Source: Variovorax paradoxus (lineage in GTDB: Bacteria; Pseudomonadota; Gammaproteobacteria; Burkholderiales; Burkholderiaceae_C). Taken from it: a stretch of DNA of 64,000 bases. The notes beneath the pieces are model-generated. The model was not told the DNA's origin and made no database searches. It was given only the letters and a program-made list of their open reading frames with translations. Below are positions 55,046 to 63,121 of this stretch, in pieces (position 1 is the first letter of the stretch; every line of letters begins with the position of its first letter). The position numbers and the translations under genes are program-made. Location of the stretch: contig NZ_JXQQ01000005.1 in assembly GCF_000834655.1 (NCBI RefSeq), positions 33,499 through 97,498 on the forward strand. The letters run 5' to 3'.

Positions 55046-55573
55046 TCAGGCCTTGACCCCGCGCCGCCCCCGGTCGGCTTTGGGCAGCACCGCCGATTCG
55101 ACCATGCGCTCGGCCTTCGCCTGCAACAAGCTCAGTGCGGCATCGAAACGCGCCGCATCGTCCGCATCGAGCGCGCCCATCAGGTCGGCATTGATCCTGG
55201 TCACCAGCGGAAAAAGCTCGTCGTACAGCGCCTGCCCCGCGTCGGTGAGGCCCAGCTGCACCTGCCGCCGGTCGCCCGCCCTGGCCACGCGCGAGACCAG
55301 CTGCTTGGCGACCAGCGAGCCCACCGCCTTCGAGGTGCGCGCCCGGTCCAGCTGCGCATGCCCGGCCAGTTGCGACGAGCCCAGTTCGCCCCTGCTTGCC
55401 AGCACCGCGATGAGCCGCCACTCGCGCCGCGTGATGCCGAAGCGCCCTTCGCACAGGCGGATCACCATGCTCCCCGCCACGGCCAAGAGGCGCGAGAGGC
55501 GGTAGAGCAGCAGGTCGTCCAGCGGACGGCGGGGCGCGGCGGCGGCAACAGCGGCTGGTGCAGCGGCAGGCAT
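55046..55573 (-). CDS. MarR-family regulator
   Basis: The protein has 175 residues. The winged helix shows ITRREWRLIAVLASRGELGSS, LDRARTSKAVGSLVAKQLVSR and RQVQLGLTDAGQALYDELFP. The Ala-rich N-terminal ~15 residues are unusual. It is divergent from the Bug gene (92-base gap). A five-base inverted repeat at 55596-55608 is a likely operator for both. MarR regulators usually sense aromatic or sulfur-containing ligands, which fits a substrate-uptake role for the neighbouring genes. Confidence 0.92.
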   Translation of the reverse strand: MPAAAPAAVAAAAPRRPLDDLLLYRLSRLLAVAGSMVIRLCEGRFGITRREWRLIAVLASRGELGSSQLAGHAQLDRARTSKAVGSLVAKQLVSRVARAGDRRQVQLGLTDAGQALYDELFPLVTRINADLMGALDADDAARFDAALSLLQAKAERMVESAVLPKADRGRRGVKA

Positions 55574-55595
55574 GTGGGGTTAGTCCGGGGGATGG

Positions 55596-55608
55596 TTGAT
55601 TAGATCAA
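55596..55608. promoter_or_regulatory. Inverted repeat TTGAT-TAG-ATCAA, probable MarR operator
   Basis: A perfect five-base inverted repeat with a three-base spacer is 22 bases before the MarR gene start and 57 bases before the Bug gene. Its place between divergent genes fits a MarR site that represses both. Assignment is inferred. Confidence 0.55.
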
Positions 55609-55665
55609 TCGAATGTAGCGTCTCTAAAGTCGTTCTCCACCAGCCGAGAACCCGGAGAACCGCCC

Positions 55666-56691
55666 ATGCCCAGCCGCCTCGCCCTCGACCGCCGCCATGC
55701 CCTCGACCGCCGCCATGCCCTCGCCGCCCTGGGCGGACTCGCGCTCTCCCCGCTTTCTCCGCTCGCCGGGCTCGCGCGCGCGCAGCAGGCCTTCGTGCCA
55801 GGCCAGCCCATCAAGGTGCTGATCGGCGTGCCCGCGGGCGGCACGCAGGACGTGCTCACGCGCGCCGTTGCGCAGCAGGTGCGCGAATCGCTCGGGCCGC
55901 TCGTCATCGACAACCGCTCGGGCGCGGCGGGCCGCATCGCCGTGGAGGCCGTGAAGACCGCGCCGCCCGATGGCCACACCCTGCTGCTCGGCACGGCCAG
56001 CATGATGACGATGTTCCCGAGCGCCTACCGCAACCTCTCGTACGACCCGGTGAAAGACTTCGTTCCGCTGCTGAACGCGGCCCGCTTCGAGCTGGCGCTC
56101 ACCGTGCACAAGGACGTGCCCGCCAGCACGCTCCCCGAATTCATCACCTGGGCCAGGGCGCAGGGCGACAAGCTGAGCTTCGGCTCCTACGGCTCGGGCA
56201 CGCCCTCGCACTTTCTCGGCGAAATGCTCAACCGCGCGGCCGGCCTGAAGATGGTGCACGTGCCCTACCGCGGCTCCACCCCCGCGCGGCAGGACCTCAT
56301 GGGCGGCACCGTGCCCGTGTACTTCGACACCATCGGCGGCGCACAGCAGATGCTGCCCTCGGGCCGCGTGAAGGTGCTGGCCACCAGCGGCGAGAAGCGC
56401 TCGCCGCTCATGCCCAACCTGCCGTGCTTCGTGGAGGCCGGCTACAAGGACGTGGTCGCGACCGCATGGTTCGCGTACTACGCGCCGCTCAAGACCCCGC
56501 AGGCCACCGTCGACAGGCTGCGCACCGAGCTCACCCGCGCGGTCAACTCGCGCGAGGTGCGGCAGCTCCTGCTGCAGAACGGCATGTACCCCATTGCCGA
56601 CGGCAGCGAGGCGCTCCTGAAAACCATGCGCGAAGACACGACACGCTGGGCCGGCATCATGAAGGCCGTCAATTTCCAGGCGAACGACTGA
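55666..56691 (+). CDS. Bug-type tripartite tricarboxylate transporter solute-binding protein
   Basis: The protein has 341 residues. A signal peptide (residues ~1-40) with Arg pairs (DRRHALDRRHALAAL) precedes the Bug/TctC domain: PIKVLIGVPAGGTQDVLTR and KMVHVPYRGSTPARQDLMGG. Bug proteins bind carboxylates or other small ligands in the periplasm; most are orphans without membrane partners, as here. An 18-base tandem duplication (55684-55719) repeats DRRHAL. It is followed by a second Bug gene and a sulfatase on the same strand. Confidence 0.93.
   Translation: MPSRLALDRRHALDRRHALAALGGLALSPLSPLAGLARAQQAFVPGQPIKVLIGVPAGGTQDVLTRAVAQQVRESLGPLVIDNRSGAAGRIAVEAVKTAPPDGHTLLLGTASMMTMFPSAYRNLSYDPVKDFVPLLNAARFELALTVHKDVPASTLPEFITWARAQGDKLSFGSYGSGTPSHFLGEMLNRAAGLKMVHVPYRGSTPARQDLMGGTVPVYFDTIGGAQQMLPSGRVKVLATSGEKRSPLMPNLPCFVEAGYKDVVATAWFAYYAPLKTPQATVDRLRTELTRAVNSREVRQLLLQNGMYPIADGSEALLKTMREDTTRWAGIMKAVNFQAND
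55684..55719 (+). repeat. Two tandem 18-base repeats in the first Bug gene
   Basis: CTCGACCGCCGCCATGCC occurs twice in tandem, with a partial third copy after it. It duplicates the RRHAL part of the signal peptide, which includes a possible twin-arginine motif. Confidence 0.85.
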
Positions 56692-56701
56692 ACGACTGCC
56701 A

Positions 56702-56743
56702 ACCGAACGAATGACCGAACGACCGAACGAACGACCGAACGAG
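56702..56743. repeat. Simple repeat of GACCGAAC/GAAC units between the Bug genes
   Basis: CCGAACGA-type words of 4 and 8 bases recur about six times in the 66-base gap, ending just before the AGGAGG ribosome site of the second Bug gene. Length changes here would shift the ribosome site relative to upstream sequence. Confidence 0.75.
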
Positions 56744-56757
56744 GAGGACCCGACACC

Positions 56758-57765
56758 ATGCCAACCAACCACCCCACCCCCCATCGAATGACCCGCCGCG
56801 CAGCCGGCCTGCTGGCCGTGGCCGGCGTCATGGCGTCCATCGCCGCCGCGCCCACGGCCGCGCGCGCGCAGGCGCAGCTCGACAGCCCCCTGCACATCGT
56901 CGTCGGCTACGCGCCCGGCGGCGCCACCGACCGCGTGGCACGCATCGTGGGCGAGAAGCTCGGCACCAAGCTGGGCGTTCCCGTCATCGTCGACAACAAG
57001 CCCGGCGCGGGCGGGCGCCTGGCAGCGCAGCAGGTCAAGCTCACGCCCGCCAACCAGAACGTGCTGATGCTGGCCAACCCGGCCGTGATGGTGGTCGCGC
57101 CCCTGGTCTTCAAGGACAACAACTACGACGCCGAGCGCGACTTCGTGCCCGTGTCGCACGTCAATGCCTACGACTTCGCGCTGGCCGTCTCGCCCACCCT
57201 GCCCGTGCGCGAACTGCCGCACCTGCTCGCGTGGATGCGCGCCAACCCGCAGCAGGCCAACGTGGGCGTGCCGGCCACCGGCAGCCTGCCGCACTTCTTC
57301 GGCCTCATGGTCGGCGAGAAGGCCAGGGTGCAGACGCAGGTGATCGGCTACCGCGGCTCCGCGCCGCTGCTCAACGACCTGATCGGCGGCCAGGTGCCCA
57401 TTGCCGTGGACACCGAAGACGTGGTGCTGCCTCAGCACAACGCGGGCAAGCTGCGCATCCTGGCGCTGTCGGGCGAAAAGCGCTCGCCGTTCGCGCCGAA
57501 CATTCCGACATTCAAGGAAGCGGGCCTCGACCTGGCGGCCACCGGCTGGAACACCTTCTTCGCGCCCGCCACCATGCCCAAGGACAAGGTCGAGCGCTTC
57601 GCCGCGAGCATTCGCGAAGTGATGCAGGACCCCGACACGCAACGCAAGTTCAAGGACTCGGGCATGACCCCGGTCGTGAGCACCCAGGCGCAGACCGCAG
57701 CGATGCTCAAGGCCTACAAGACCCAGTGGGCGCCCGTCGTGCAGAAGTCCGGCTACCAGCCCTGA
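56758..57765 (+). CDS. Bug-type solute-binding protein, second copy
   Basis: The protein has 335 residues. A signal peptide with RR (MTRRAAGLLAVAGVMASIAA) precedes the same fold: PLHIVVGYAPGGATDRVARI and QVIGYRGSAPLLNDLIGGQVP. Identity with the first Bug gene is low, so it is not a recent duplicate. AGGAGG precedes the ATG closely. It probably binds a related ligand; the sulfatase 16 bases downstream hints at a sulfate ester or its desulfated product. Confidence 0.92.
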   Translation: MPTNHPTPHRMTRRAAGLLAVAGVMASIAAAPTAARAQAQLDSPLHIVVGYAPGGATDRVARIVGEKLGTKLGVPVIVDNKPGAGGRLAAQQVKLTPANQNVLMLANPAVMVVAPLVFKDNNYDAERDFVPVSHVNAYDFALAVSPTLPVRELPHLLAWMRANPQQANVGVPATGSLPHFFGLMVGEKARVQTQVIGYRGSAPLLNDLIGGQVPIAVDTEDVVLPQHNAGKLRILALSGEKRSPFAPNIPTFKEAGLDLAATGWNTFFAPATMPKDKVERFAASIREVMQDPDTQRKFKDSGMTPVVSTQAQTAAMLKAYKTQWAPVVQKSGYQP

Positions 57766-57781
57766 ACCCCATTCGCCACCC

Positions 57782-59110
57782 ATGACCCGACCCAACATCA
57801 TCTTCATCGTCGCCGACGACCTCGGCTATGCCGACCTCGGCTGCTACGGCGGCCGCGATGCCGCGTTTGGCCCCGTGTCGCCGGTGCTCGACAGGCTGGC
57901 CGCCAACGGCCTGAAGCTCACGCAGGGCTACTCGAACTCGCCCGTGTGCTCGCCCACGCGCTTCGCGATGATCACCGCGCGCTACCAATACCGCCTGCGC
58001 GGCGCGGCCGAGGAGCCCATTCGCAGCAGCAGCCGCGGCAGCACCACGCTGGGCCTGCCGACCGACCATCCCACGCTGCCCTCGCTGCTCAAGGCCAGCG
58101 GCTACCAGACCGCGCTCATCGGCAAGTGGCACCTGGGCTACCCGCCCAGCTTCGGGCCGCTGCGCTCGGGGTACGACGAGTTCTTCGGACCCATGTCGGG
58201 CGGCGTCGACTACTTCACCCACTGCGACTCCACCGGCCAGCACGACCTGTGGTTCGGCGAGGAAGACAAGAAGGAAGACGGCTACCTCACCGACATCCTC
58301 TCGAAGCGCGCCGTGGACTACGTGGAGCGCATGGCCGCGAAGCAGAAGCAGGAGGAAGCGCCCTTCTTCCTGAGCCTGCACTACACCGCCCCGCACTGGC
58401 CGTGGGAGACGCGCGACGACGCCGAGAAGGCGCCCGCCGTGAGGGACAACCTCTTCGACCTGGCCGGCGGCAACATCCACGTGTATCGCCGCATGATCCA
58501 TCACATGGACGAAGGCATCGGCTGGATCATGGCCGCGCTGCAGAAACACGGCATGGCCGACAACACGCTCGTGGTGTTCACCAGTGACAACGGCGGCGAG
58601 CGCTTCTCGGACAACTGGCCGCTGGTGGGCGGCAAGATGGACCTGACCGAAGGCGGCATCCGCGTGCCATGGATCGCGCACTGGCCCGCGGTGATCGCCA
58701 AGGGCGGCCAGAGCACGCAGCTGTGCATGACGATGGACTGGTCCGCGACCATGCTCGATGCGGCCGGCGTGAAGGCCGATGCGGCGTATCCGCTCGATGG
58801 CGTATCGCTCATGCCCGTGCTGAAGGACGCGACGCACAGCTTTCGCCGCCCGCTGCACTGGCGCATGAACCACCGCGGCCAGCAGGCGATGCGCGATGGC
58901 GACTGGAAGTACCTGAAGGTCGACGGCAACGAGTACCTGTTCAACATTCCGGCCGATGAGCGCGAGCGCGCGAACCTTGCGAAGAAGGAGCCCGAGCGGC
59001 TGGCGGCGATGCGGGCGAACTGGGATGCGTGGAATGCGACGATGCCGGCAATTCCGGAGGATGCGACGGTGAGTTTGGGGTATTCGGTCAAGGACATGCC
59101 GCAGCGTTGA
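57782..59110 (+). CDS. Cytoplasmic-type arylsulfatase/sulfatase
   Basis: The protein has 442 residues. The start (NIIFIVADDLGYADLGCYGG) carries metal-binding Asp residues, and CSPTRFAMITAR at residues ~59-70 is the CxPxR sulfatase motif whose Cys is converted to formylglycine. TSDNGGERF and GKMDLTEGGIRVPW match later metal and phosphate-pocket regions. No signal peptide is evident. It cleaves sulfate esters; substrate unknown. It is 16 bases after the second Bug gene, which suggests uptake and desulfation of an organosulfate. Confidence 0.9.
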   Translation: MTRPNIIFIVADDLGYADLGCYGGRDAAFGPVSPVLDRLAANGLKLTQGYSNSPVCSPTRFAMITARYQYRLRGAAEEPIRSSSRGSTTLGLPTDHPTLPSLLKASGYQTALIGKWHLGYPPSFGPLRSGYDEFFGPMSGGVDYFTHCDSTGQHDLWFGEEDKKEDGYLTDILSKRAVDYVERMAAKQKQEEAPFFLSLHYTAPHWPWETRDDAEKAPAVRDNLFDLAGGNIHVYRRMIHHMDEGIGWIMAALQKHGMADNTLVVFTSDNGGERFSDNWPLVGGKMDLTEGGIRVPWIAHWPAVIAKGGQSTQLCMTMDWSATMLDAAGVKADAAYPLDGVSLMPVLKDATHSFRRPLHWRMNHRGQQAMRDGDWKYLKVDGNEYLFNIPADERERANLAKKEPERLAAMRANWDAWNATMPAIPEDATVSLGYSVKDMPQR

Positions 59111-59143
59111 GACAGACCGATCGCGCGGGCCGGGTCTGCAGCC

Positions 59144-60664
59144 TCAGTCCTCGCGAACCAGCACGTCGTTATCGAAACGGTAGCGAAAGCTGAACCACTT
59201 CTCGAGAGCTGAGCCGGTTTCGATGCGAAACGCCGTCATCAGCCGGTCGCCATCTGTCTTCAGGTAGATCGCCCCGTAAACCTCGACGTTGCTGCGCCCG
59301 AGCGTTTTCACATCGTCCTTGAGCTGCGCGATTTGCCCGGCCGCCAGCTTGCCCGCGGCCAGCTTGTCGATGGCGGCCAGCAGCTTGTCGACGGCGCCCT
59401 TGTCCTCACGCTCGCGCGAGGAGCGCTGCAGCTCCGTCGAAAGGATCACCGGCGCGCCGCCCCTGCCGAAGCGCCCGAGCCGGCCCAGCAGGTCGGGCCT
59501 GGGGTGGATGTGAGGCTCCGAGTCGCCCGACGAGATGACGAAGGCCGCGGGATTCACCGCGTCCAGGAAGGCATCGGTGACCTTCTCGGAACCGTGATGG
59601 CACGACTTCATGACGTCGGAGCGAAACGTGTCGCGGGCCTTTGCCACCATGTCGTCGTAAGCCGGCGTGCCCATCTTCGGAAACTTGCTCGCACCGGTGT
59701 AGTGCTGCAGCAGGAACTTCTCGGCGCCCGCGTTCAGGTCGCCGCCGAACAGCACGCTGAACTTGCCGTACTGCAGCCGCAGGATGACCGAGTGCGCGTT
59801 CTTGGTTTCGTTGTACGAGCCCAGTTGCCGCAGGGCCGGCAGTCCGTCGGGCCCCTCCTCGACCACGGGCGCCAGCACGCGGATGGTGTAGCCGCGCGCG
59901 TCGGACGGTGCGAAGTCGGGCATCCACGCCATGTCGTCTTCCATCGTCGCGTGCTGGACCGACAGCATGCGGATGTCATCGATCTTCGGGTTCTCCAGCG
60001 CGGCCCGCATGACCTGCGGAAACTTCGCGGTGCTCGCAACCCCATCGAAGATCGCCTTCACGGTTTCGTGGTCCTCCGCAAGGTTGCCGATGTAGGCGAC
60101 GGAAGAACCGTCGGCCTTCACGGGCTTGCCGCCCAGCTTGGCCCATTCGGCTTCCTTGACGGGCCGCTCCACGAGCCCGTTGTGATAGACCGTGCCGAAT
60201 CCGATGCCCGGGTCGGCAAAGACGTCCTTGAAGCCGAAGTAGTGGTCCTGGTCGGGATGCGTCATTACCGCGGCGGCGAAGTCGAAGCCGCGGTAGGTCT
60301 GGAACCTGGCCGCGAGAAAGGCGCGCATGTTGCCGCCCTCGCCCGCATCGATCACGACGATGCGTTCTTCGCCGTCGGTCTCCGGCGATATCAGCACCGC
60401 GCCGTCGCCCTGGCCCACGTCCAGGAAGATGATTTCCAGCGGCCGGCGCTCGGCCGTATCCGCCTTGGGGATGTAGAGCGTGCGCCGCTTCTCGGGCGAG
60501 CGGGCGGCCCAGTCGATCTCGAGCCAGCCGTCGCCCAGGTCTTTCTTGACCTTGAGGAAGTCGCCCCAGATCACCTCGCGGAATTTCTTCTTCTGGCCCG
60601 CCACCTCCTCGAACAGATGGATCGGACTTCCGTTCGCGCGCAAGCTGACAAACCGGTGTGCCAT
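59144..60664 (-). CDS. Stand-alone ComEC/Rec2-like metallo-beta-lactamase-fold protein
   Basis: The protein has 506 residues from the ATG at 60664 (GAGGAG upstream). Residues ~1-75 look like an SH3-like beta domain. After it comes LEIIFLDVGQGDGAVLI, then THPDQDHYFGFKDVF (HxHxDH-type site) and KSCHHGSEKVTDAFLDAVNP, as in the C-terminal nuclease-like domain of ComEC. There are no membrane helices, unlike ComEC itself. A Lys-rich helical stretch is at ~425-470. Solitary ComEC-like MBL proteins are mostly unassigned; nuclease or phosphodiesterase activity is inferred. Confidence 0.82.
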   Translation of the reverse strand: MAHRFVSLRANGSPIHLFEEVAGQKKKFREVIWGDFLKVKKDLGDGWLEIDWAARSPEKRRTLYIPKADTAERRPLEIIFLDVGQGDGAVLISPETDGEERIVVIDAGEGGNMRAFLAARFQTYRGFDFAAAVMTHPDQDHYFGFKDVFADPGIGFGTVYHNGLVERPVKEAEWAKLGGKPVKADGSSVAYIGNLAEDHETVKAIFDGVASTAKFPQVMRAALENPKIDDIRMLSVQHATMEDDMAWMPDFAPSDARGYTIRVLAPVVEEGPDGLPALRQLGSYNETKNAHSVILRLQYGKFSVLFGGDLNAGAEKFLLQHYTGASKFPKMGTPAYDDMVAKARDTFRSDVMKSCHHGSEKVTDAFLDAVNPAAFVISSGDSEPHIHPRPDLLGRLGRFGRGGAPVILSTELQRSSREREDKGAVDKLLAAIDKLAAGKLAAGQIAQLKDDVKTLGRSNVEVYGAIYLKTDGDRLMTAFRIETGSALEKWFSFRYRFDNDVLVRED

Positions 60665-60917
60665 GTTCACTCCTCGCTCCGTGGAACCTCGAGCTTTTAG
60701 CAGCACCTGCGAGGCGACACATCCGCCGAACGCGGTATGGCGGAAACGAATGGCGTGGCATAGGCGGCGGCGAACAGCAAACTACCGCGCCAGGACCGGG
60801 CCTCGCGCCCGTCCGGCACGGGGCCTGCGGCTGCACGGCAGACAACATCGCAACTTGGCAGAAAACGACGCATCGCCAAAGAAACGGCCAGCTTTGCCGT
60901 GACCCAGACTGGCGCGC

Positions 60918-61955
60918 ATGAAAAACGACGCCAATGCATCTTTGCAGCAGGCCCTGATGCCTGCGCCCTCTTCCACCCTCGGCACGGTGAGCGCCCGCCC
61001 TGTCGGCGGCGCCTCCATCAAGAACCTTCCCGTCAGCCTTTTCGCTGCCGTCATGGGCCTCTCGGGCCTATCGATGGGCTGGCGCTTTGTGCACACCGAG
61101 TACGGTGTGCCGCGCGTGATGTCGGATGCAATCGGCCTCTTCGCCACCTTCGTCTTCGTCGTGCTGCTCGTGGGCTATGGCGCCAAGTTGCTGCGGCACC
61201 CGGCGGCCGTGAAGGCGGAGTTCAACCATCCGATTGCCGGCAACTTCTTCGGCACCATCGCCATCGCGCTCTTGCTGCAGTCGGCCGTGCTCGGCACCTA
61301 CGAGAGCGCGCTGGGCCGCGCGGTGTGGGTCGTGGGCACTGTCGCCACACTGCTGCTGGCCGCGCATGTGGTCTCGCGCCTCCTGGGCGGCAACTGCCAC
61401 CCGGCGCACGCGGTGCCGGCGTGGATCATTCCGGGCGTCGCTGCGCTGGACATTCCCGTGACCGGGAGCCACATGCCCATGGCCTGGGCCGGCGAGGTGC
61501 TGCTGCTGTCGGCGGCCGTGGGCTCGGTGCTGGCGCTCGTGCTGTTCACCATGATCGTCACGCGATTGATCCAGCACGAGCCCCTCGCGCCGGCGATGAC
61601 GCCCTCGCTGCTCATTCTTGTCGCGCCGTTCGAGGTGGGGCTCGCGGCGTATGTGAACCTCACGGGGCGGGTGGATCTGTTTGCAGGGCTGTTGTTTTAC
61701 TTCGGGGTGTTTTTGTTTGTCGTGCTGGCGCCGAAGGTGTTCAGGCGGAGCGTGCCGTTTGGGGCGGGGTGGTGGGCGATCAGTTTTCCGCTGGCTGCGA
61801 TGGTGAATGCGGGGTTGAAGTACGCGAGTGTGCGGGAAGTGGTGCCGTTGAAGATCGTCGCGGGCGCTTTCCTGTTCGCTCTCACTGCAGCGCTGTTCGT
61901 GTTGACGGTCCGAACGGTGCGAGTTCTTTTTAACGGACGGTTGCTGGCAAGTTAG
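60918..61955 (+). CDS. SLAC1/TehA-family transporter
   Basis: The protein has 345 residues with about ten membrane helices. LPVSLFAAVMGLSGLSMGWRF at ~36-56 and PVTGSHMPMAW match the tellurite-resistance/dicarboxylate transporter (TDT) and SLAC1 anion-channel superfamily. The third base of codons shifts towards G after about 61640. The 253-base upstream gap holds no other gene. Transported anion unknown; tellurite resistance is only one option. Confidence 0.87.
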   Translation: MKNDANASLQQALMPAPSSTLGTVSARPVGGASIKNLPVSLFAAVMGLSGLSMGWRFVHTEYGVPRVMSDAIGLFATFVFVVLLVGYGAKLLRHPAAVKAEFNHPIAGNFFGTIAIALLLQSAVLGTYESALGRAVWVVGTVATLLLAAHVVSRLLGGNCHPAHAVPAWIIPGVAALDIPVTGSHMPMAWAGEVLLLSAAVGSVLALVLFTMIVTRLIQHEPLAPAMTPSLLILVAPFEVGLAAYVNLTGRVDLFAGLLFYFGVFLFVVLAPKVFRRSVPFGAGWWAISFPLAAMVNAGLKYASVREVVPLKIVAGAFLFALTAALFVLTVRTVRVLFNGRLLAS

Positions 61956-62175
61956 AGGCGACGTCGCATAGCGACAGTAGGTGCAACTGAAATCTATGCC
62001 TATCCTCAGACGCTCAGGCTTCAACCAATAACTTCCGTCAAGAAGCGAAGCGCAGCCCTGGCTGCTGGGCTGCTGGGGATGCGAGAGAGGTCCGCTTAGC
62101 GGGCCAACATCGAAGTGGCGGCCAGCTAAGGGACGCGAGATGCCGCCCCGGGTTGAAACCGCGGCGGCCATCCCA
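61956..62175. other. Gap of 220 bases with short hairpins after the TehA-like gene
   Basis: GTCGC-ATA-GCGAC lies just after the stop and may help end transcription. GGTCCGC-TTA-GCGGGCC is a second stem near 62089. No open frame here has a start and ribosome site. A structured transcript is possible but not supported further. Confidence 0.4.
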
Positions 62176-62460
62176 CTATCCCTTCACACTCCCCTGCACC
62201 AGTTCCTCCACCTCCATCGCCAGATCCGCAGCGATCCAGACGATGTTCGCTCGGTGTTTCTCCCCTGCTTCTTCGAACCATCCGTTGCCGTCGCCGTAGC
62301 AGCACCACAGCAGCGATCTGAGCTGTGCGACTTTGTTTTCGAGGAGGTCGAATGCGTCACCATCTGTCGGGGGCATCGGGGGTGTGCCGCTCGGGGTGGT
62401 GGCAGCCGTGGGACGGGAAGATTTGGGCGTAGAACGCCCGGCCATAATTCGAGTAGCCAT
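62176..62460 (-). CDS. Small hypothetical protein
   Basis: The protein has 94 residues. The first ~35 are Ser/Thr/Pro-rich; the rest (AFDLLENKVAQLRSLLWCCYGDG and IVWIAADLAMEVEELVQG) is amphipathic helix, like small helical proteins of unknown function in pseudomonads and Burkholderiales. GAGAG lies before the ATG at 62460. No neighbour explains its role. Codon use is acceptable for a gene, but no family is firmly recognised. Confidence 0.5.
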   Translation of the reverse strand: MATRIMAGRSTPKSSRPTAATTPSGTPPMPPTDGDAFDLLENKVAQLRSLLWCCYGDGNGWFEEAGEKHRANIVWIAADLAMEVEELVQGSVKG

Positions 62461-62927
62461 TTGGTGTGCTCTCTTTCAAGGTAGTTGCACGTCATGTGGT
62501 TAGACGGTCGAGGTGTTCACGCACCTTGGCCGTCGCCTTTTGCGCCTCACATTCGCATCGCCGGCACAGGGCCATCGACACCCGCCGTGAGGCAAGGCGG
62601 TTCATTCATTCATTCGTTTTCCGGGGTTGCTCCTTTCACGCGACTCGTCGCCACTCAGTGCGGTGTCTTGTCGCAGGGGCATTCACTTTAGAGAAGCAAA
62701 GCCGCGCAAGAGAAAAAACTTCGTCGAGGATTTCTCGAATTGGCGAGGTATCTGCAGTGCTATTTCCGAGAGATCGCCAGGGGACACAAAGCACTGACAG
62801 TTGAAGGCCTGTCGCTGCCGGCGCGGCGCCGATTCGGCTGCATCCATCGAAGAAAAAGGAGGCGACTGCAGCGCTGCTCGCGCGAGCAACTGCCCGACCT
62901 CCGCCTTGGAGAAACCGGGACGACGGG

Positions 62928-63038
62928 CAATGGAATCTCGCCTTCACGAACGTTGACGCCGGGCCGTTCGATCTCGTGGTCGGCGCAGACGGCGCGTGGT
63001 CGCGCGTGCGGCGTCGCAGAGCGCCCCAGTCCCCCCTC
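62928..63038 (+). pseudogene. Remnant of a FAD-dependent monooxygenase
   Basis: One frame reads PFDLVVGADGAWSRVRR and stops about ten codons later (TGA near 63042). GADGxxSxVR is the conserved FAD-binding motif of TetX-like and p-hydroxybenzoate hydroxylase-like monooxygenases. Neither the N-terminal GxGxxG nor the rest of the enzyme is present, so only a scrap of ~35 codons survives. It lies directly upstream of the yqjI promoter. Confidence 0.55.
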
Positions 63039-63063
63039 TGCGGATGATGGATGCATGCCTGTT

Positions 63064-63091
63064 TGACTTTTAAATCGATATATCTAAAATA
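63064..63091 (+). promoter_or_regulatory. yqjI promoter with GATATATC palindrome
   Basis: TTGACT (63064-63069) and TAAAAT (63086-63091) are separated by 16 bases, a good sigma-70 promoter. GATATATC (63078-63085), a perfect palindrome, lies inside the spacer, where a bound PadR/YqjI dimer would block transcription. E. coli YqjI binds a similar AT-rich palindrome in its own promoter. Confidence 0.65.
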
Positions 63092-63121
63092 CTTTCGATA
63101 CCAGTCAAGAAGGACATCGAC

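Larger units (their letters stand above)
62461..63121. other. 661-base region, decayed; holds a pseudogene scrap and the yqjI promoter
   Basis: GC is visibly lower than the surroundings. It contains an ATTC/TTCA run (62601-62616), no intact gene, the FAD-monooxygenase remnant near 62928-63038 and the promoter at 63064-63091. A long minus-strand frame (62636-63724) is mostly antisense to the yqjI gene and is not a gene. Confidence 0.6.
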
